DNA of 64,000 nt from Steroidobacteraceae bacterium (lineage in GTDB: Bacteria > Pseudomonadota > Gammaproteobacteria > Steroidobacterales > Steroidobacteraceae): contig JANWJS010000020.1 in assembly GCA_025451845.1 (NCBI GenBank), forward strand, positions 124,001 to 188,000, given 5' to 3'. The notes beneath the pieces are model-generated. The model saw only the letters and a program-made list of their open reading frames with translations, ran no database searches and had not been told where the DNA came from. Positions 1-8,400 of this stretch are shown piece by piece. How positions within the stretch are numbered: the stretch's first letter is position 1; every line of letters begins with the position of its first letter. The position numbers and the translations under genes are program-made.

Positions 1-1
1 G

Positions 2-1654
2 CGGCATCCCTTGCAACTGCCGGATCAGAAGCAGCCGGATCACGCCAAACAGCCCGAACACACCTTCACGCTGCCGGTCGAGGCCGGCCCGCAGGACGAT
101 CCGTTCGATCTCGAGGTTGCCCACCCGCTGCTGCGGGCAACCCGGCCACCTGGACGTCGGCCACCGCTGCCGCAGTCCCGAGGCGCACGCGCCAGTCGTT
201 GGCCGTACCTCCTTTCGGGGCTCCTCTGCGGGGCGGTGCTGATCTGCGCCGCCACCGCTGCCGCCATCTACTGGCTGCCGCGCCGGGACATTGCGGGCCT
301 GCAGTCGATGTTGGCGAGGATTGCGCCGGTCACTACCGCGCAGTTGACGCCACCTCCGGCATCGACCTTGCAGCAGCCGGCGGCGCGGCCGCCACCGGCT
401 ACTCCAGCACCGAAGCTGCAGGCCGATACCGCCGCGCTCGCCCACTTCAATGTGCAACGCGCGGACTTCGACAAGCGGACGTCCGCTCTCGAGGCGCGCG
501 GCGCGGCCGCGTGGGACCCGACCGATTTTGCTGCGGCGCAGATGCAGGCCGCCGAGTCGAGCGGCGCGGCTGCCGCGGGCGGTATTCCGATCGCTCTGCG
601 GCACCTCAACCAGGCAGAGCAACTTCTGACCCGTGTCGCGGCAAAAGCGCCTGCTGCGCTGGCGCAGGAACTGAAAGCGGGAGACGCGGCACTGGCGGCC
701 GGCCACCAGGAGGTGGCGAGCCAGGACTACGCTCTCGCGCGGCGCATCGATTCCAACAGTCGGCGGGCCATGGAAGGTGCGCGGCGCGCACATCTCCTGA
801 GCGGCGTACTGCCGCTGCTCGGCGATGCGCAGAAGGCGGAATCGGCCCGCAACTATTCGCGCGCGGCGCAGGACTTCAGCCAAGCGCTCGCGCTTGATCC
901 CAACAACGCTGCGGCGAAACAGGGGCTGGCACGCGCCAACGCCGCTTTCGGCGACGACAACTACGCGCGCTCGGTGGGCGCGGGCTTCGCCGCGCTCGGC
1001 GCCGGGCGGCTTCCCGAAGCGCAGACGGATTTCCAACAGGCGCTCGACTTCCGGCCGCAGGGCAAGGAGGCAACCGAGGGACTGCAGCGCGTCAGCCTGG
1101 CGATGCAGGCGAGCCAGATCGCGACGCTGCGCCAGCAGGCACAGGCCCTGGAGGGGCAGGAACATTGGAGCCAGGCGATCCCCGTATACGAGAGCGCGTT
1201 GCGCCTGGATCCGTCGCTCGAATTCGCCAAACGCGGCAAGGCGCGGGACCAGGCGCGGGTGGAGCTGGGTAATTCGCTGGAGCAGATCCTCGCTCATCCG
1301 GATCGCCTTACCTACCCCGCCGTGCGGGACGAGGCCGTGACGCTCCTGCATCAGGCACGCGAACAGGAGCCCGCCGGCCCCGTCCTGCAAACCCAGATCG
1401 AGCAACTCGAGCAACTGCTGCCGCAGCTCAATCGGCCGGTATTGCTCAACATGATTTCCGACAACGCCACGCAGGTGAGCATTCCGAGCATCGGCGTGTT
1501 CGGGACCTTCGGACGCAGGGAGATACGGCTGAAGCCCGGGACTTACACCGTCATCGGCACGCGCGATGGGTATCGCGCGGTGCACCAGGAGTTCACCGTG
1601 GAGCCCGGCCAGCAGAGCGTCACCATCACCGTGAGCTGCTCCGAACCCATTTGA
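2..1654 (+). CDS. TPR-repeat inner-membrane protein with C-terminal PEGA-like domain (5' partial)
   Basis: The reading frame is open to the left edge, so the gene probably starts upstream; the first in-window start candidate is a TTG at 11. Numbering from that TTG, a Pro/Arg-rich basic segment is followed by one hydrophobic helix at about 65-89, and then a mostly periplasmic region. TPR-like helical repeats run from about residue 255 to 430, with typical ALxLDPxxxxA motifs. The last 75 residues (PVLLNMISDNATQVSIPSIG onward) resemble a PEGA domain, ending in a YTVIGTRDGYRAV segment. TPR plus PEGA usually means a scaffold or protein-interaction role in the envelope; no catalytic motif is visible. 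A three-hairpin repeat begins 2 nt after the stop. Specific function unknown. Confidence 0.75.
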   Translation, partial: RHPLQLPDQKQPDHAKQPEHTFTLPVEAGPQDDPFDLEVAHPLLRATRPPGRRPPLPQSRGARASRWPYLLSGLLCGAVLICAATAAAIYWLPRRDIAGLQSMLARIAPVTTAQLTPPPASTLQQPAARPPPATPAPKLQADTAALAHFNVQRADFDKRTSALEARGAAAWDPTDFAAAQMQAAESSGAAAAGGIPIALRHLNQAEQLLTRVAAKAPAALAQELKAGDAALAAGHQEVASQDYALARRIDSNSRRAMEGARRAHLLSGVLPLLGDAQKAESARNYSRAAQDFSQALALDPNNAAAKQGLARANAAFGDDNYARSVGAGFAALGAGRLPEAQTDFQQALDFRPQGKEATEGLQRVSLAMQASQIATLRQQAQALEGQEHWSQAIPVYESALRLDPSLEFAKRGKARDQARVELGNSLEQILAHPDRLTYPAVRDEAVTLLHQAREQEPAGPVLQTQIEQLEQLLPQLNRPVLLNMISDNATQVSIPSIGVFGTFGRREIRLKPGTYTVIGTRDGYRAVHQEFTVEPGQQSVTITVSCSEPI

Positions 1655-1656
1655 TG

Positions 1657-1767
1657 GCGCTGGATCCGGGCATCCTGTCCGGACCAGCGCGCGTTGAGCA
1701 AAAAAGCGTGGTTTTTTGCTCAACGCCCGCCACCTGCGGCGGCGGGGCACTTCCCTGTGCCTGGCCT
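1657..1767 (+). repeat. Three-hairpin intergenic repeat, copy A
   Basis: It starts 2 nt after the stop of the TPR gene. Hairpin 1 (1657-1690) pairs GCGCTGG with CCAGCGC and TCCGG with CCGGA. Hairpin 2 (1691-1726) is a perfect 15-bp stem, GCGTTGAGCAAAAAA against its complement, with loop GCGTGG. Then comes a GC-rich module beginning CCGCCACCTGCGGCGGCGGG and ending in the small hairpin GGCAC-TTCCCT-GTGCC. A second full copy lies at 57130-57237, with three compensatory pair changes in hairpin 2; the end module alone recurs at 17171-17205. It may act as a terminator or 3'-UTR structure, or be a palindromic repeat family. The function is inferred only. Confidence 0.75.
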
Positions 1768-1865
1768 CACAATTCGCCGATGTAGTCCGTGATCGAATTC
1801 ACGAAGTTGGAATGAAGCCGGGGCGGGAGCTTGTGTGTCCCGTGCGGGGGCGCTAATACGCTCCA

Positions 1866-2579
1866 ATGGCCGATAGCGAACCTGTCGTAGCGCTGCTTGC
1901 CGGCGCGAGCGGCTTCGTGGGTACACGCGTCCTCGATGCTTTGCTCAATGCGCCCGAGCTCGCTCGCGTGCTCGCCGTGACGCGCCGTCCTTTGGGGCGA
2001 GAGCACCCACGCCTCGCGAACCGGATCGTTCAATTCGATCATCTGGAGCGGCAGTTGGCGGGGTTGAAATGTCAGGTGGCATTCTGTTGTCTCGGCGCGC
2101 GCCCTGGTGAGCGCGACGCAGACGAGGCGATTCGACGAGTCGATCTCGGCTACACGCTGGCCTTTGCACGCGCAGCGAAAGCCGCGGGTGCGGCGCGCTT
2201 CGTGGTCTTTTCCGCATGGGGGGCGGATGTCGCAGCGAAACGCGGCTATTTGCGCGCCAAGGGCGAGCTCGAGCAGACGCTGACCGGCCTCGGCTTCGGC
2301 GCGCTCGATATCCTGCAGCCCGGCATCGTCCTCGGCTGGCCGCGCGAGATGCGGGCTACCGACCTGGTGAGGCGAGCCATCATGCCGCTCGTGAACCCGT
2401 TTCTCGTCGGTCCGCGCACGGTGCACCGCGGCATTCCCGTCGCGACCGCCGCAGCAGCGATGCTCGGGACCCTGCGGTCGGGCCGCCGCGGTCCACAGCG
2501 CTATGCCTACGAGGGGATTTGCGCGCTCGCGCAACTGCGGCCCCGCCGGCCCCCCGTCCTGGTGCCGGCGACCTCTTAG
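1866..2579 (+). CDS. NAD(P)-binding SDR-like oxidoreductase (TIP30/YbjT-like)
   Basis: A 237-residue atypical short-chain dehydrogenase / NAD(P)H-binding protein. The N-terminal Rossmann motif GASGFVG is at residues 13-19. It is followed by the CCLGARPGERDADEAIRRVD region and a FVVFSAWGAD strand typical of the eukaryotic TIP30/HTATIP2 and bacterial oxidoreductase HTATIP2-like families. A YLRAKGELEQ segment occupies the position of the catalytic Tyr-x3-Lys. Length fits the family (about 210-240). It is probably monocistronic, with a 211-bp upstream gap that holds repeat copy A. Substrate unknown. The 3' end runs into the riboswitch leader of the next gene. Confidence 0.8.
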   Translation: MADSEPVVALLAGASGFVGTRVLDALLNAPELARVLAVTRRPLGREHPRLANRIVQFDHLERQLAGLKCQVAFCCLGARPGERDADEAIRRVDLGYTLAFARAAKAAGAARFVVFSAWGADVAAKRGYLRAKGELEQTLTGLGFGALDILQPGIVLGWPREMRATDLVRRAIMPLVNPFLVGPRTVHRGIPVATAAAAMLGTLRSGRRGPQRYAYEGICALAQLRPRRPPVLVPATS

Positions 2580-2730
2580 CGCTCGGAGAGCGCGAGCGAG
2601 CGCACCTCTACCCCACTATTTCATTGCAAGTCCTTTACATATCGCACGTGCGCTCTACATAAGCGGGAACGCAGCTATTTCCGTGCGGCAACAACCGCAG
2701 TGATTGAGAGCCGTACCACACTCGCGGACC

Positions 2731-2759
2731 TTGACTCCGTAGCGTCAGGCTTCGACACT
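2731..2759 (+). promoter_or_regulatory. Possible sigma70 promoter for the riboswitch transcript
   Basis: TTGACT (2731-2736) is followed after 17 nt by GACACT (2754-2759). The -35 is good and the -10 is poor, matching three of six positions. The spacing would start transcription near 2766, right at the 5' side of the riboswitch aptamer; this fit is the main support. No transcript evidence. Confidence 0.35.
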
Positions 2760-2760
2760 T

Positions 2761-2850
2761 GGCGGCGTGACAAGGGCAAACCTGTCGAAAGGCGGGGACG
2801 CAAAGCCACCGGTCTAAAGGACGTTCCTATGACGGCGGGGCTGCCACGAT
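2761..2850 (+). ncRNA. Cyclic di-GMP-I riboswitch (GEMM-I) aptamer
   Basis: The sequence carries the conserved GEMM-I landmarks in order. GGGCAAACC is at about 2774-2782. A short P2 hairpin closed by a CGAAAGG (GAAA tetraloop) segment follows, then GGGACGCAAAGCC. The tetraloop-receptor-like ACCGGTCTAAAGG is next, and a P3 arm closes with GACGGCGGGGCTGCC. GEMM-I RNAs bind c-di-GMP and control motility, pilus and envelope genes. The target here is the SPOR-like gene starting at 2937. The 5-prime CGTG (2766-2769) can pair with CACG (2845-2848) to close P1. No Rho-independent terminator follows, which suggests translational control. Confidence 0.88.
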
Positions 2851-2871
2851 CGCGTATCCGCGATCGATCGC

Positions 2872-2934
2872 ATTCCCCATCGGCATCTCGAAGCCGCGTC
2901 CTATCGCCTGTGGCTGTTGGACTGTCCGGGGAAT
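2872..2934 (+). promoter_or_regulatory. Candidate riboswitch expression platform (Shine-Dalgarno sequestration)
   Basis: ATTCCCC at 2872-2878 is the exact reverse complement of GGGGAAT at 2928-2934. The latter contains the ribosome-binding GGGGA just upstream of the ATG at 2937. Pairing would bury the ribosome-binding site. A separate 7-bp hairpin (GATCGCG-TATC-CGCGATC, 2848-2865) lies between aptamer and anti-SD and could compete with P1 or with the anti-SD. The pairing is visible in the sequence; its use as the c-di-GMP output is inference. Confidence 0.5.
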
Positions 2935-2936
2935 TT

Positions 2937-4850
2937 ATGACACCAACGGCAAATCTAGCGTCCGCCGAGGATGCAGACCATCCGGCGGCGCCTGCCGCAG
3001 AGGCAGGGCCGTTCGTGCTCAATTTGTGCTCGTCGACCACGCCGATGGCGCTCGCGCAGACCGATCTTCCCGAGCTCAAGCGCTTCACCTTTTTCGTGAG
3101 CCGCCGTTTCGAGGAGGGGCGCGAGCGTTTCCGCCTCCACATGGGATTCTTCGAGACCCAGGCGGAGGCCGAGGAATGGTTGAACGTGGTGCGGGAAATC
3201 TATCCTGGCGCGTGGGCTGGCGAGGCGCCGGGCAAGAAGCTGCGTGCCCGCGCGGCGGAAGCTGCCGCGGCGCAGGCCCGGCACGCGCTCGGCCCGCAGC
3301 ACACCACGGCTGTCGCCGCGTCAGTTTCAACACCCCCCGCAGCCTCCGTCGCGAGCCGGAGTGAGCCACGCGCCGCTGGCCCTCCCAAAGTCCCCACATT
3401 GGTTCCCACGCTTCATCCACCCGCGGCCGCAGCTGCTGGCGTCCGGCCGTCGGCACCTGCGGCTGGCGTTGCGCGGACGGTCGTACCGCAGCCCGCGAAG
3501 GCCGCGCCGCAGTCGTTTGCAAAACGCCTTGGGGCAGGCGTCCCGGCCCAGCGTGTCGCTCCAGCCCCAGCGCGCGCTGCGGCACAAACGCCGATGTCGT
3601 CGCGGGCCACGGCCGCGGCACGTCCCGCGCCCGTATCCCGACCCGCACAGCAGCCTCGCCCCGGCACCCTCTCGGCCAGCGTCCCGACCCAGGTGGGCAA
3701 GGCTGCAGCAAGCAGACCGGCAGCGCCGAAGACGCCCGCGCCCGCTGCGCAAGCAAGGCCGGCCGCGGCACCGATGGCTGCAAAAGCGGCACCGCAGACC
3801 GCATTGCATGCCGCCCGCCAGTCGCCCCAGTCGCCCCAGTCGCCCAAGAAGCCGATCTTTGCCGATTCCAACGTGAAGGAAGTGCTGGCGGCACTGGATG
3901 CGCCCCAGGATCTCACCGGCGAGACGCGCCTCATGGCCGTGCCGCTCGGTCGTACCGACACCGCCGATGACAGCTCGCTCACCGACACCCAGGTGTTGCG
4001 ATTTCTCGAGACGCGCCGAGAGGAAGACGATGTCGGCAAGCCGCAATCCCCGATGCCGGGCGACGCCGGCGCTGAGTCTGGCATCTCACTGCTCAAGCCC
4101 GATGACACCGGTACCCGTCGCGCACTGAAGGAAGCCGTTTCCCACAATGAAGCGGTTTCCTTCGCCGTGCAGCTGCAATGGTCGGTCCAGCCGGTGGCGC
4201 TCGACAAGGTGCCCCCGCTCGCGATCTTCAGTGCCTACACCCTCTACTCCGTCGAGGGCAGCCGTGAAGGACGCAAGTGGTATGGGCTGCGTCTCGGCTT
4301 CTTCAACGACGCGATCTCGGCTAAGCAGGTCGCGTACTACGTGCGCTCGGAGTTCGCGTCGGTCGCCGTGGTGCCGGTGAGTCCGCAGGAGCGCGATCGT
4401 GCCACCGAGGACAACCAGCGGTTTAGCGGTGTCGGCGCTCCCCGCAAACGGCGCGGAAGCGATGACAACGAGTTCAAGCTGATCGATTCTGACGACGCGG
4501 CGGGCGCTGCGGCGCCGGCTACGCCGCCGTCTGCTGCACAAGGTTCTGCCGCACAACCTGCAGTGCCATCCGCTGCACAGCCCCCTGCAAGACAGCCTGC
4601 GTCGGCGACCCGCAACCCCGGTAAGGACAGCGGCAGGGACGGCGGCAAGGTTGGCGCGCGCGAGCGCCGAACTCCGCAGACGCTGGAAGAAACGCTCGAG
4701 ATCCTCGGCGCGAACGAGCTCGCGATCGATGGCGCCAATACTGATACGGCGAGCGACACGGGCGTCCGGCATCTGCGCGTCGAAGTGCAGAAGAACACGC
4801 CGTTCTCCCGATTGCTGGAGCGGCTGAGCGAGCGCGTCAGGAAGACCTGA
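2937..4850 (+). CDS. c-di-GMP-riboswitch-controlled protein with two SPOR-like domains
   Basis: The ATG at 2937 is chosen because it follows the aptamer and a GGGGA ribosome-binding site; the same frame reads open upstream through the riboswitch and should not be used. The product is 637 residues. It has two similar blocks, at about 24-97 (FVLNLCSSTTPMAL, RFRLHMGFFETQAEAEEW) and about 408-482 (FAVQLQWSVQPVAL, KWYGLRLGFFNDAISAKQ). Each looks like a degenerate SPOR domain with the Lxx-GFF core. A long Ala/Pro-rich, low-complexity linker joins them. The C-terminal 60 residues (RTPQTLEETLEILGANELAI) form a separate conserved-looking tail. No signal peptide or transmembrane helix is evident. SPOR domains normally bind denuded peptidoglycan, but without an export signal that role is uncertain. 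Confidence 0.75.
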   Translation: MTPTANLASAEDADHPAAPAAEAGPFVLNLCSSTTPMALAQTDLPELKRFTFFVSRRFEEGRERFRLHMGFFETQAEAEEWLNVVREIYPGAWAGEAPGKKLRARAAEAAAAQARHALGPQHTTAVAASVSTPPAASVASRSEPRAAGPPKVPTLVPTLHPPAAAAAGVRPSAPAAGVARTVVPQPAKAAPQSFAKRLGAGVPAQRVAPAPARAAAQTPMSSRATAAARPAPVSRPAQQPRPGTLSASVPTQVGKAAASRPAAPKTPAPAAQARPAAAPMAAKAAPQTALHAARQSPQSPQSPKKPIFADSNVKEVLAALDAPQDLTGETRLMAVPLGRTDTADDSSLTDTQVLRFLETRREEDDVGKPQSPMPGDAGAESGISLLKPDDTGTRRALKEAVSHNEAVSFAVQLQWSVQPVALDKVPPLAIFSAYTLYSVEGSREGRKWYGLRLGFFNDAISAKQVAYYVRSEFASVAVVPVSPQERDRATEDNQRFSGVGAPRKRRGSDDNEFKLIDSDDAAGAAAPATPPSAAQGSAAQPAVPSAAQPPARQPASATRNPGKDSGRDGGKVGARERRTPQTLEETLEILGANELAIDGANTDTASDTGVRHLRVEVQKNTPFSRLLERLSERVRKT

Positions 4851-4863
4851 CGCCTTGTCGCTG

Positions 4864-4891
4864 GCGCAAATCGCTCTCGGCGATTTTGCGC
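4864..4891 (+). repeat. Palindromic hairpin after the SPOR-like gene
   Basis: GCGCAAATCGC pairs with GCGATTTTGCGC around a TCTCG loop, with one bulged T, 13 nt after the stop at 4850. The layout GCGCAAA-xCGC-N4-GGCGA-xTTTGCGC is the same length (28 nt) as the hairpin at 45047-45074. This suggests one dispersed palindrome family. It could also serve as a terminator, although no U-tract follows. Confidence 0.5.
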
Positions 4892-4964
4892 GGCCACCCC
4901 TCTTGCGGGACTCGGCCTCGCGGCCCACGGAGCGGCCTGGGCGGCTCAGTGATTTGCTTTTGAG

Positions 4965-5276
4965 CTACTTGCCGAAGAGCTTCTCCAGCTCGGAGCGCGC
5001 GCGATCGACTTCCGCGGAGTTGGGGGCAATGTAGGCGGCCGGCCGCGGCTTGAAGAAATCACAGAAGTTGGCCCGCGTCTTGTCGCGGACTTCCTCCGCG
5101 ATGGGCTCGCGGCAGTGCTTGGCGACACTCGTGTCGTAATCGACGCACATGCGGCACACGTGCAGCTCGGACCGACACTTCGGGCATTCCTCGAGCCGGC
5201 GCAGCGGCAGCGTCAGCGCGGCGAGCGAGGCGCCGCACTTCCAGCAGAGGAGCTCGACGGCGCTTGAGGATGGCAC
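4965..5276 (-). CDS. Small zinc-ribbon protein of unknown function
   Basis: A 103-residue protein with a GTG start. Three CxxC pairs are visible: CWKC (11-14), CPKC (31-34) and CRMC (41-44). These are followed by a conserved-looking tail with Cys55 and Cys72 in the motif KHCREPIAEEVRDKTRANFC. The cysteines imply one or two structural zinc sites. A C-terminal charged helix (about 86-103) ends the protein. No enzyme motif is present. It lies 193 bp downstream of uvrA on the same strand, separated by hairpins, so it is likely a separate transcript. Its family occurs as stand-alone zinc-ribbon proteins in proteobacteria; no function is known to me. Confidence 0.65.
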   Translation of the reverse strand: MPSSSAVELLCWKCGASLAALTLPLRRLEECPKCRSELHVCRMCVDYDTSVAKHCREPIAEEVRDKTRANFCDFFKPRPAAYIAPNSAEVDRARSELEKLFGK

Positions 5277-5382
5277 GGCGTGAGATTATGCGCCTTTCAA
5301 ACAGCAAGTCACTCACCGGTCCGGGGCCGCTCCCTGGGCCGCGGGATCGATGCCGTCAGAAGGCTGGCTGCCCGACAGGATC

Positions 5383-5469
5383 GCTCGGAGCGATTTTGCA
5401 CGGCGGCAGCCGGTCGTAGGGCCAGGCGCAGGACGCGCCTGGCAACCGCCCTCAGGCGACTTCGCGCCA
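5383..5469. repeat. Hairpin-rich spacer after uvrA
   Basis: The 193-bp gap between uvrA and the zinc-ribbon gene contains ATCGCT-CGG-AGCGAT followed by TTTTGC. Next is a strong hairpin CCAGGCGC-AGGA-CGCGCCTGG (about 5419-5440). Last comes CAGGCGACTTCGCGCCATCAA, which resembles the 3' half of the element before minD (GCAGGCGACTTTGCGCCAAT). It probably ends the uvrA transcript and contains a degenerate member of the palindrome family. Confidence 0.4.
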
Positions 5470-8400
5470 TCAAGCAATACGCCCCTTGAGAAACGCCTCC
5501 AGAGCCCGGCCGGTGTGGGATTCGCGCTTGCGCCGTGCCACTTCCGCGGGGGCGCCCTGCGCGATGACGCGGCCGCCGCCCTCGCCGGCCTCCGGACCCA
5601 TGTCCACGATCCAGTCCGCCTCCGCCATGACATCTAGGTTGTGCTCCACCACGACAGCGGTATTACCGGCTGCGACCAGCCGGTGCAGCACGTGGATGAG
5701 CTTCTCGACGTCTGCCATGTGCAGGCCCACGGTCGGCTCGTCGAGCACGTACAAGGTGTGCCTCGCGCCTCGCCGCACGCCTGCCGCGGGCCTATCCCCC
5801 TCGCCGCCCTCCGTGCGCACCTTGGAGAGCTCCGCCACGAGCTTGATACGCTGTGCCTCGCCGCCGGAGAGCGTCGGGCTCTGCTGGCCGAGGGTGAGAT
5901 AGCCGAGCCCGACGTCCTGGAGCAGCTTCAGCGCATGGTGAACGCGCGAGTGCGCGCGGAAGAACCCGACCGCCTCGTCCACATCCATCGCGAGAACATC
6001 ACCGATGCTCTTCTCGCGCCAGAGGACCGACAGCGTCTCGGTGTTGAACCGCCGCCCGCCGCAGACATCGCAGAGCACCTTCACGTCCGGCAGGAAGCTC
6101 ATCTCGATGGTCTTGACGCCCTGGCCCTCACAAACCTCGCAGCGGCCGCCCGCGGTGTTGAAGGAGAAGCGGCTCGCGGTGTAGCCCCGCAGCCGCGCCT
6201 CGGTGGTCGCGGCGTAGACGCGCCGGATATCGTCCCACAGCCCGATGTAAGTGGCGGGGCAGGAGCGCGGCGTCTTGCCGATCGGCGTCTGATCGACCTC
6301 CAGCACGCGGTCGACCTGCTCCAGTCCACGCATGCCGGCACAGCCGATGAGCTGCGGCCCGCTCGCACGGCGCCGCGGCCGTGCTCCGTTGAAACTGCCT
6401 CGGCCGGCGTCGCCGAGCAGGCGGCGCAGGTTGGCGTAGAGCACATCGCGCGCCACGGTCGACTTCCCGGAGCCGGAGACGCCCGTGATCACCACCAGCC
6501 TGCCGAGCGGAATGCGCACGTCGGCGCCCCTGACGTTGTGCAGCGATACGCGCTCGAGCTTCAGATGAGGGGTGCGCGCGATCACCGGGCGATAGGGCTG
6601 CGCGGGGTGCTGCAGCGGCTGCCGCAGAAAGCGGCCGGTGGTCGAGCGTGCGTTGTCGATGAGATCCTGCACGGTACCTTCGCCCACCACTTCGCCGCCG
6701 AGCACCCCCGCGCCGGGGCCGAGATCGAGCACGTGGTCGGCGCGGCGAATGGTCTCCTCGTCGTGCTCGACGACGACGAGCGTGTTGCGATGACGCGAGA
6801 GCTCGGCGAGCGAGTCGAGCAGGACCGCATTGTCGCGCGGGTGCAGGCCGATCGTCGGCTCATCGAGGACGTAACACACTCCCTGCAGGTTGGAGCCGAG
6901 CTGCGCGGCCAGGCGGATGCGCTGCGCCTCGCCGCCGGAGAGCGTGGGTGCGGAGCGATCGAGCTGCAGGTAGCCAAGACCCACCCGGTGGAGGAATTTC
7001 AGGCGCGCGCGGATCTCCGCGAGCAGGTCGCGTGCGATCTGTTGCTCCCGCGGCGCGAGCTTCAGCCGCCGGAAGAACTCCGCCGCCTGCGCGACCGAGT
7101 CGGCCGCGAGATCCGCGATGGACCGCTCGCGGAAGCGCACGTTCAGCGCGACGGGATTCAGCCGCTTGCCGGCGCAGCTGCCGCAGGTCTGCGGCGCCTC
7201 ATCGCCCAGGCCGTCGCCGTCCGTCTCAGCGCCTGCCGATTCATCGTCCGTAGCGGGCAGCTCCAGGCCGGTCCCGGAACAGCTCTCGCACCACCCGTGC
7301 TTGGAGTTGTAGGAGAAGAGGCGCGGGTCGAGCTCGGCGAAGCTGCGCCCGCAGGAAGGACAGGCTCGCTTGGTCGAGAAGACCGTCGGCCGCTCCGACT
7401 TTGGACCCAACACATGAACCAGCCCCTTGCCGAAGTCGAGCGCGCGGGCGAGCGCCTGATGCAGGGCGGTATCGGTCTTCGCCCCGACGTCGATTTCCGC
7501 GACAGGGAGCTCGATCGTGTGTTCCTTGAAGCGCGACAGCCGTGGCCATTGCGCCGTGGAGAGATGGGCCCCGTCCACGCGAAGGGTCTTGAAACCCTTC
7601 TTCGCCGCCCATTTCGCCAGATCCGTGTAGTAGCCCTTGCGCGCCATGACCAGAGGAGCGAGCAGCGCGATGCGCGAGCCCCGGTGCTCGCGCAGCAGCC
7701 GCGCGGCGATCGAGGCGGCGCTCTGCGATTCGATCGCGAGCTCGCAATCGGGGCAGTACTGGGTGCCCAGCTTCACGTAGAGGAGCCGCAGGAAATGATA
7801 GATCTCCGTCAGCGTGGCAACGGTGCTCTTGCGGCCGCCGCGGCTGGTGCGCTGCTCGATGGCGACCGTCGGCGGAATCCCGAATATCGCGTCCACATCC
7901 GGCCGGGCGGCGGGCTGGACGAACTGGCGCGCATAGGCGTTGAGCGATTCGAGATAGCGGCGCTGGCCTTCGTTGAAGAGGATGTCGAAGGCCAGTGTCG
8001 ACTTGCCGGAGCCCGACACGCCGGTGATGACCGTGAGCCGGTCCCTCGGGATCTGTACGTCGATGCTCTTGAGGTTGTGCTCGCGCGCGTTGTGGATGAC
8101 TACCGCATTTCGGGCGCGGCCGTTGCCGCTCTTGGCGGGTGACCCGAAGGCCGCCTCGGGCTCGTTGACCGCAGCGGGCGGCGCGGGCGCGAGCGGCATC
8201 GGCTCGCCGCCCGAAATGGCCCGCTCGTAATCCGCGAGCGCTCGCCCGGTGTGCGAATCCGGGTGGGCGCGCACTTCGTCCGCCGTACCCGCACAGATGA
8301 GGCGCCCGCCGCGCTCGCCGCCCTCGGGACCGAGATCGATGATCCAGTCTGCGGCGCGGATCACATCGAGGTTGTGCTCGATGACGAGCAGCGAATGTCC

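Noticed and set aside
2847-2870. Hairpin GATCGCG-TATC-CGCGATC as a riboswitch terminator
   Set aside because: No U-tract follows the stem, so intrinsic termination is unlikely.
2700-2936. In-frame N-terminal extension of the SPOR-like gene
   Set aside because: It would translate through the c-di-GMP riboswitch; the ATG at 2937 follows a ribosome-binding site and fits the leader model.
5641-8142. Open frame of 833 codons on the plus strand inside uvrA
   Set aside because: Antisense shadow of uvrA caused by high GC codon use; no start context or motif.
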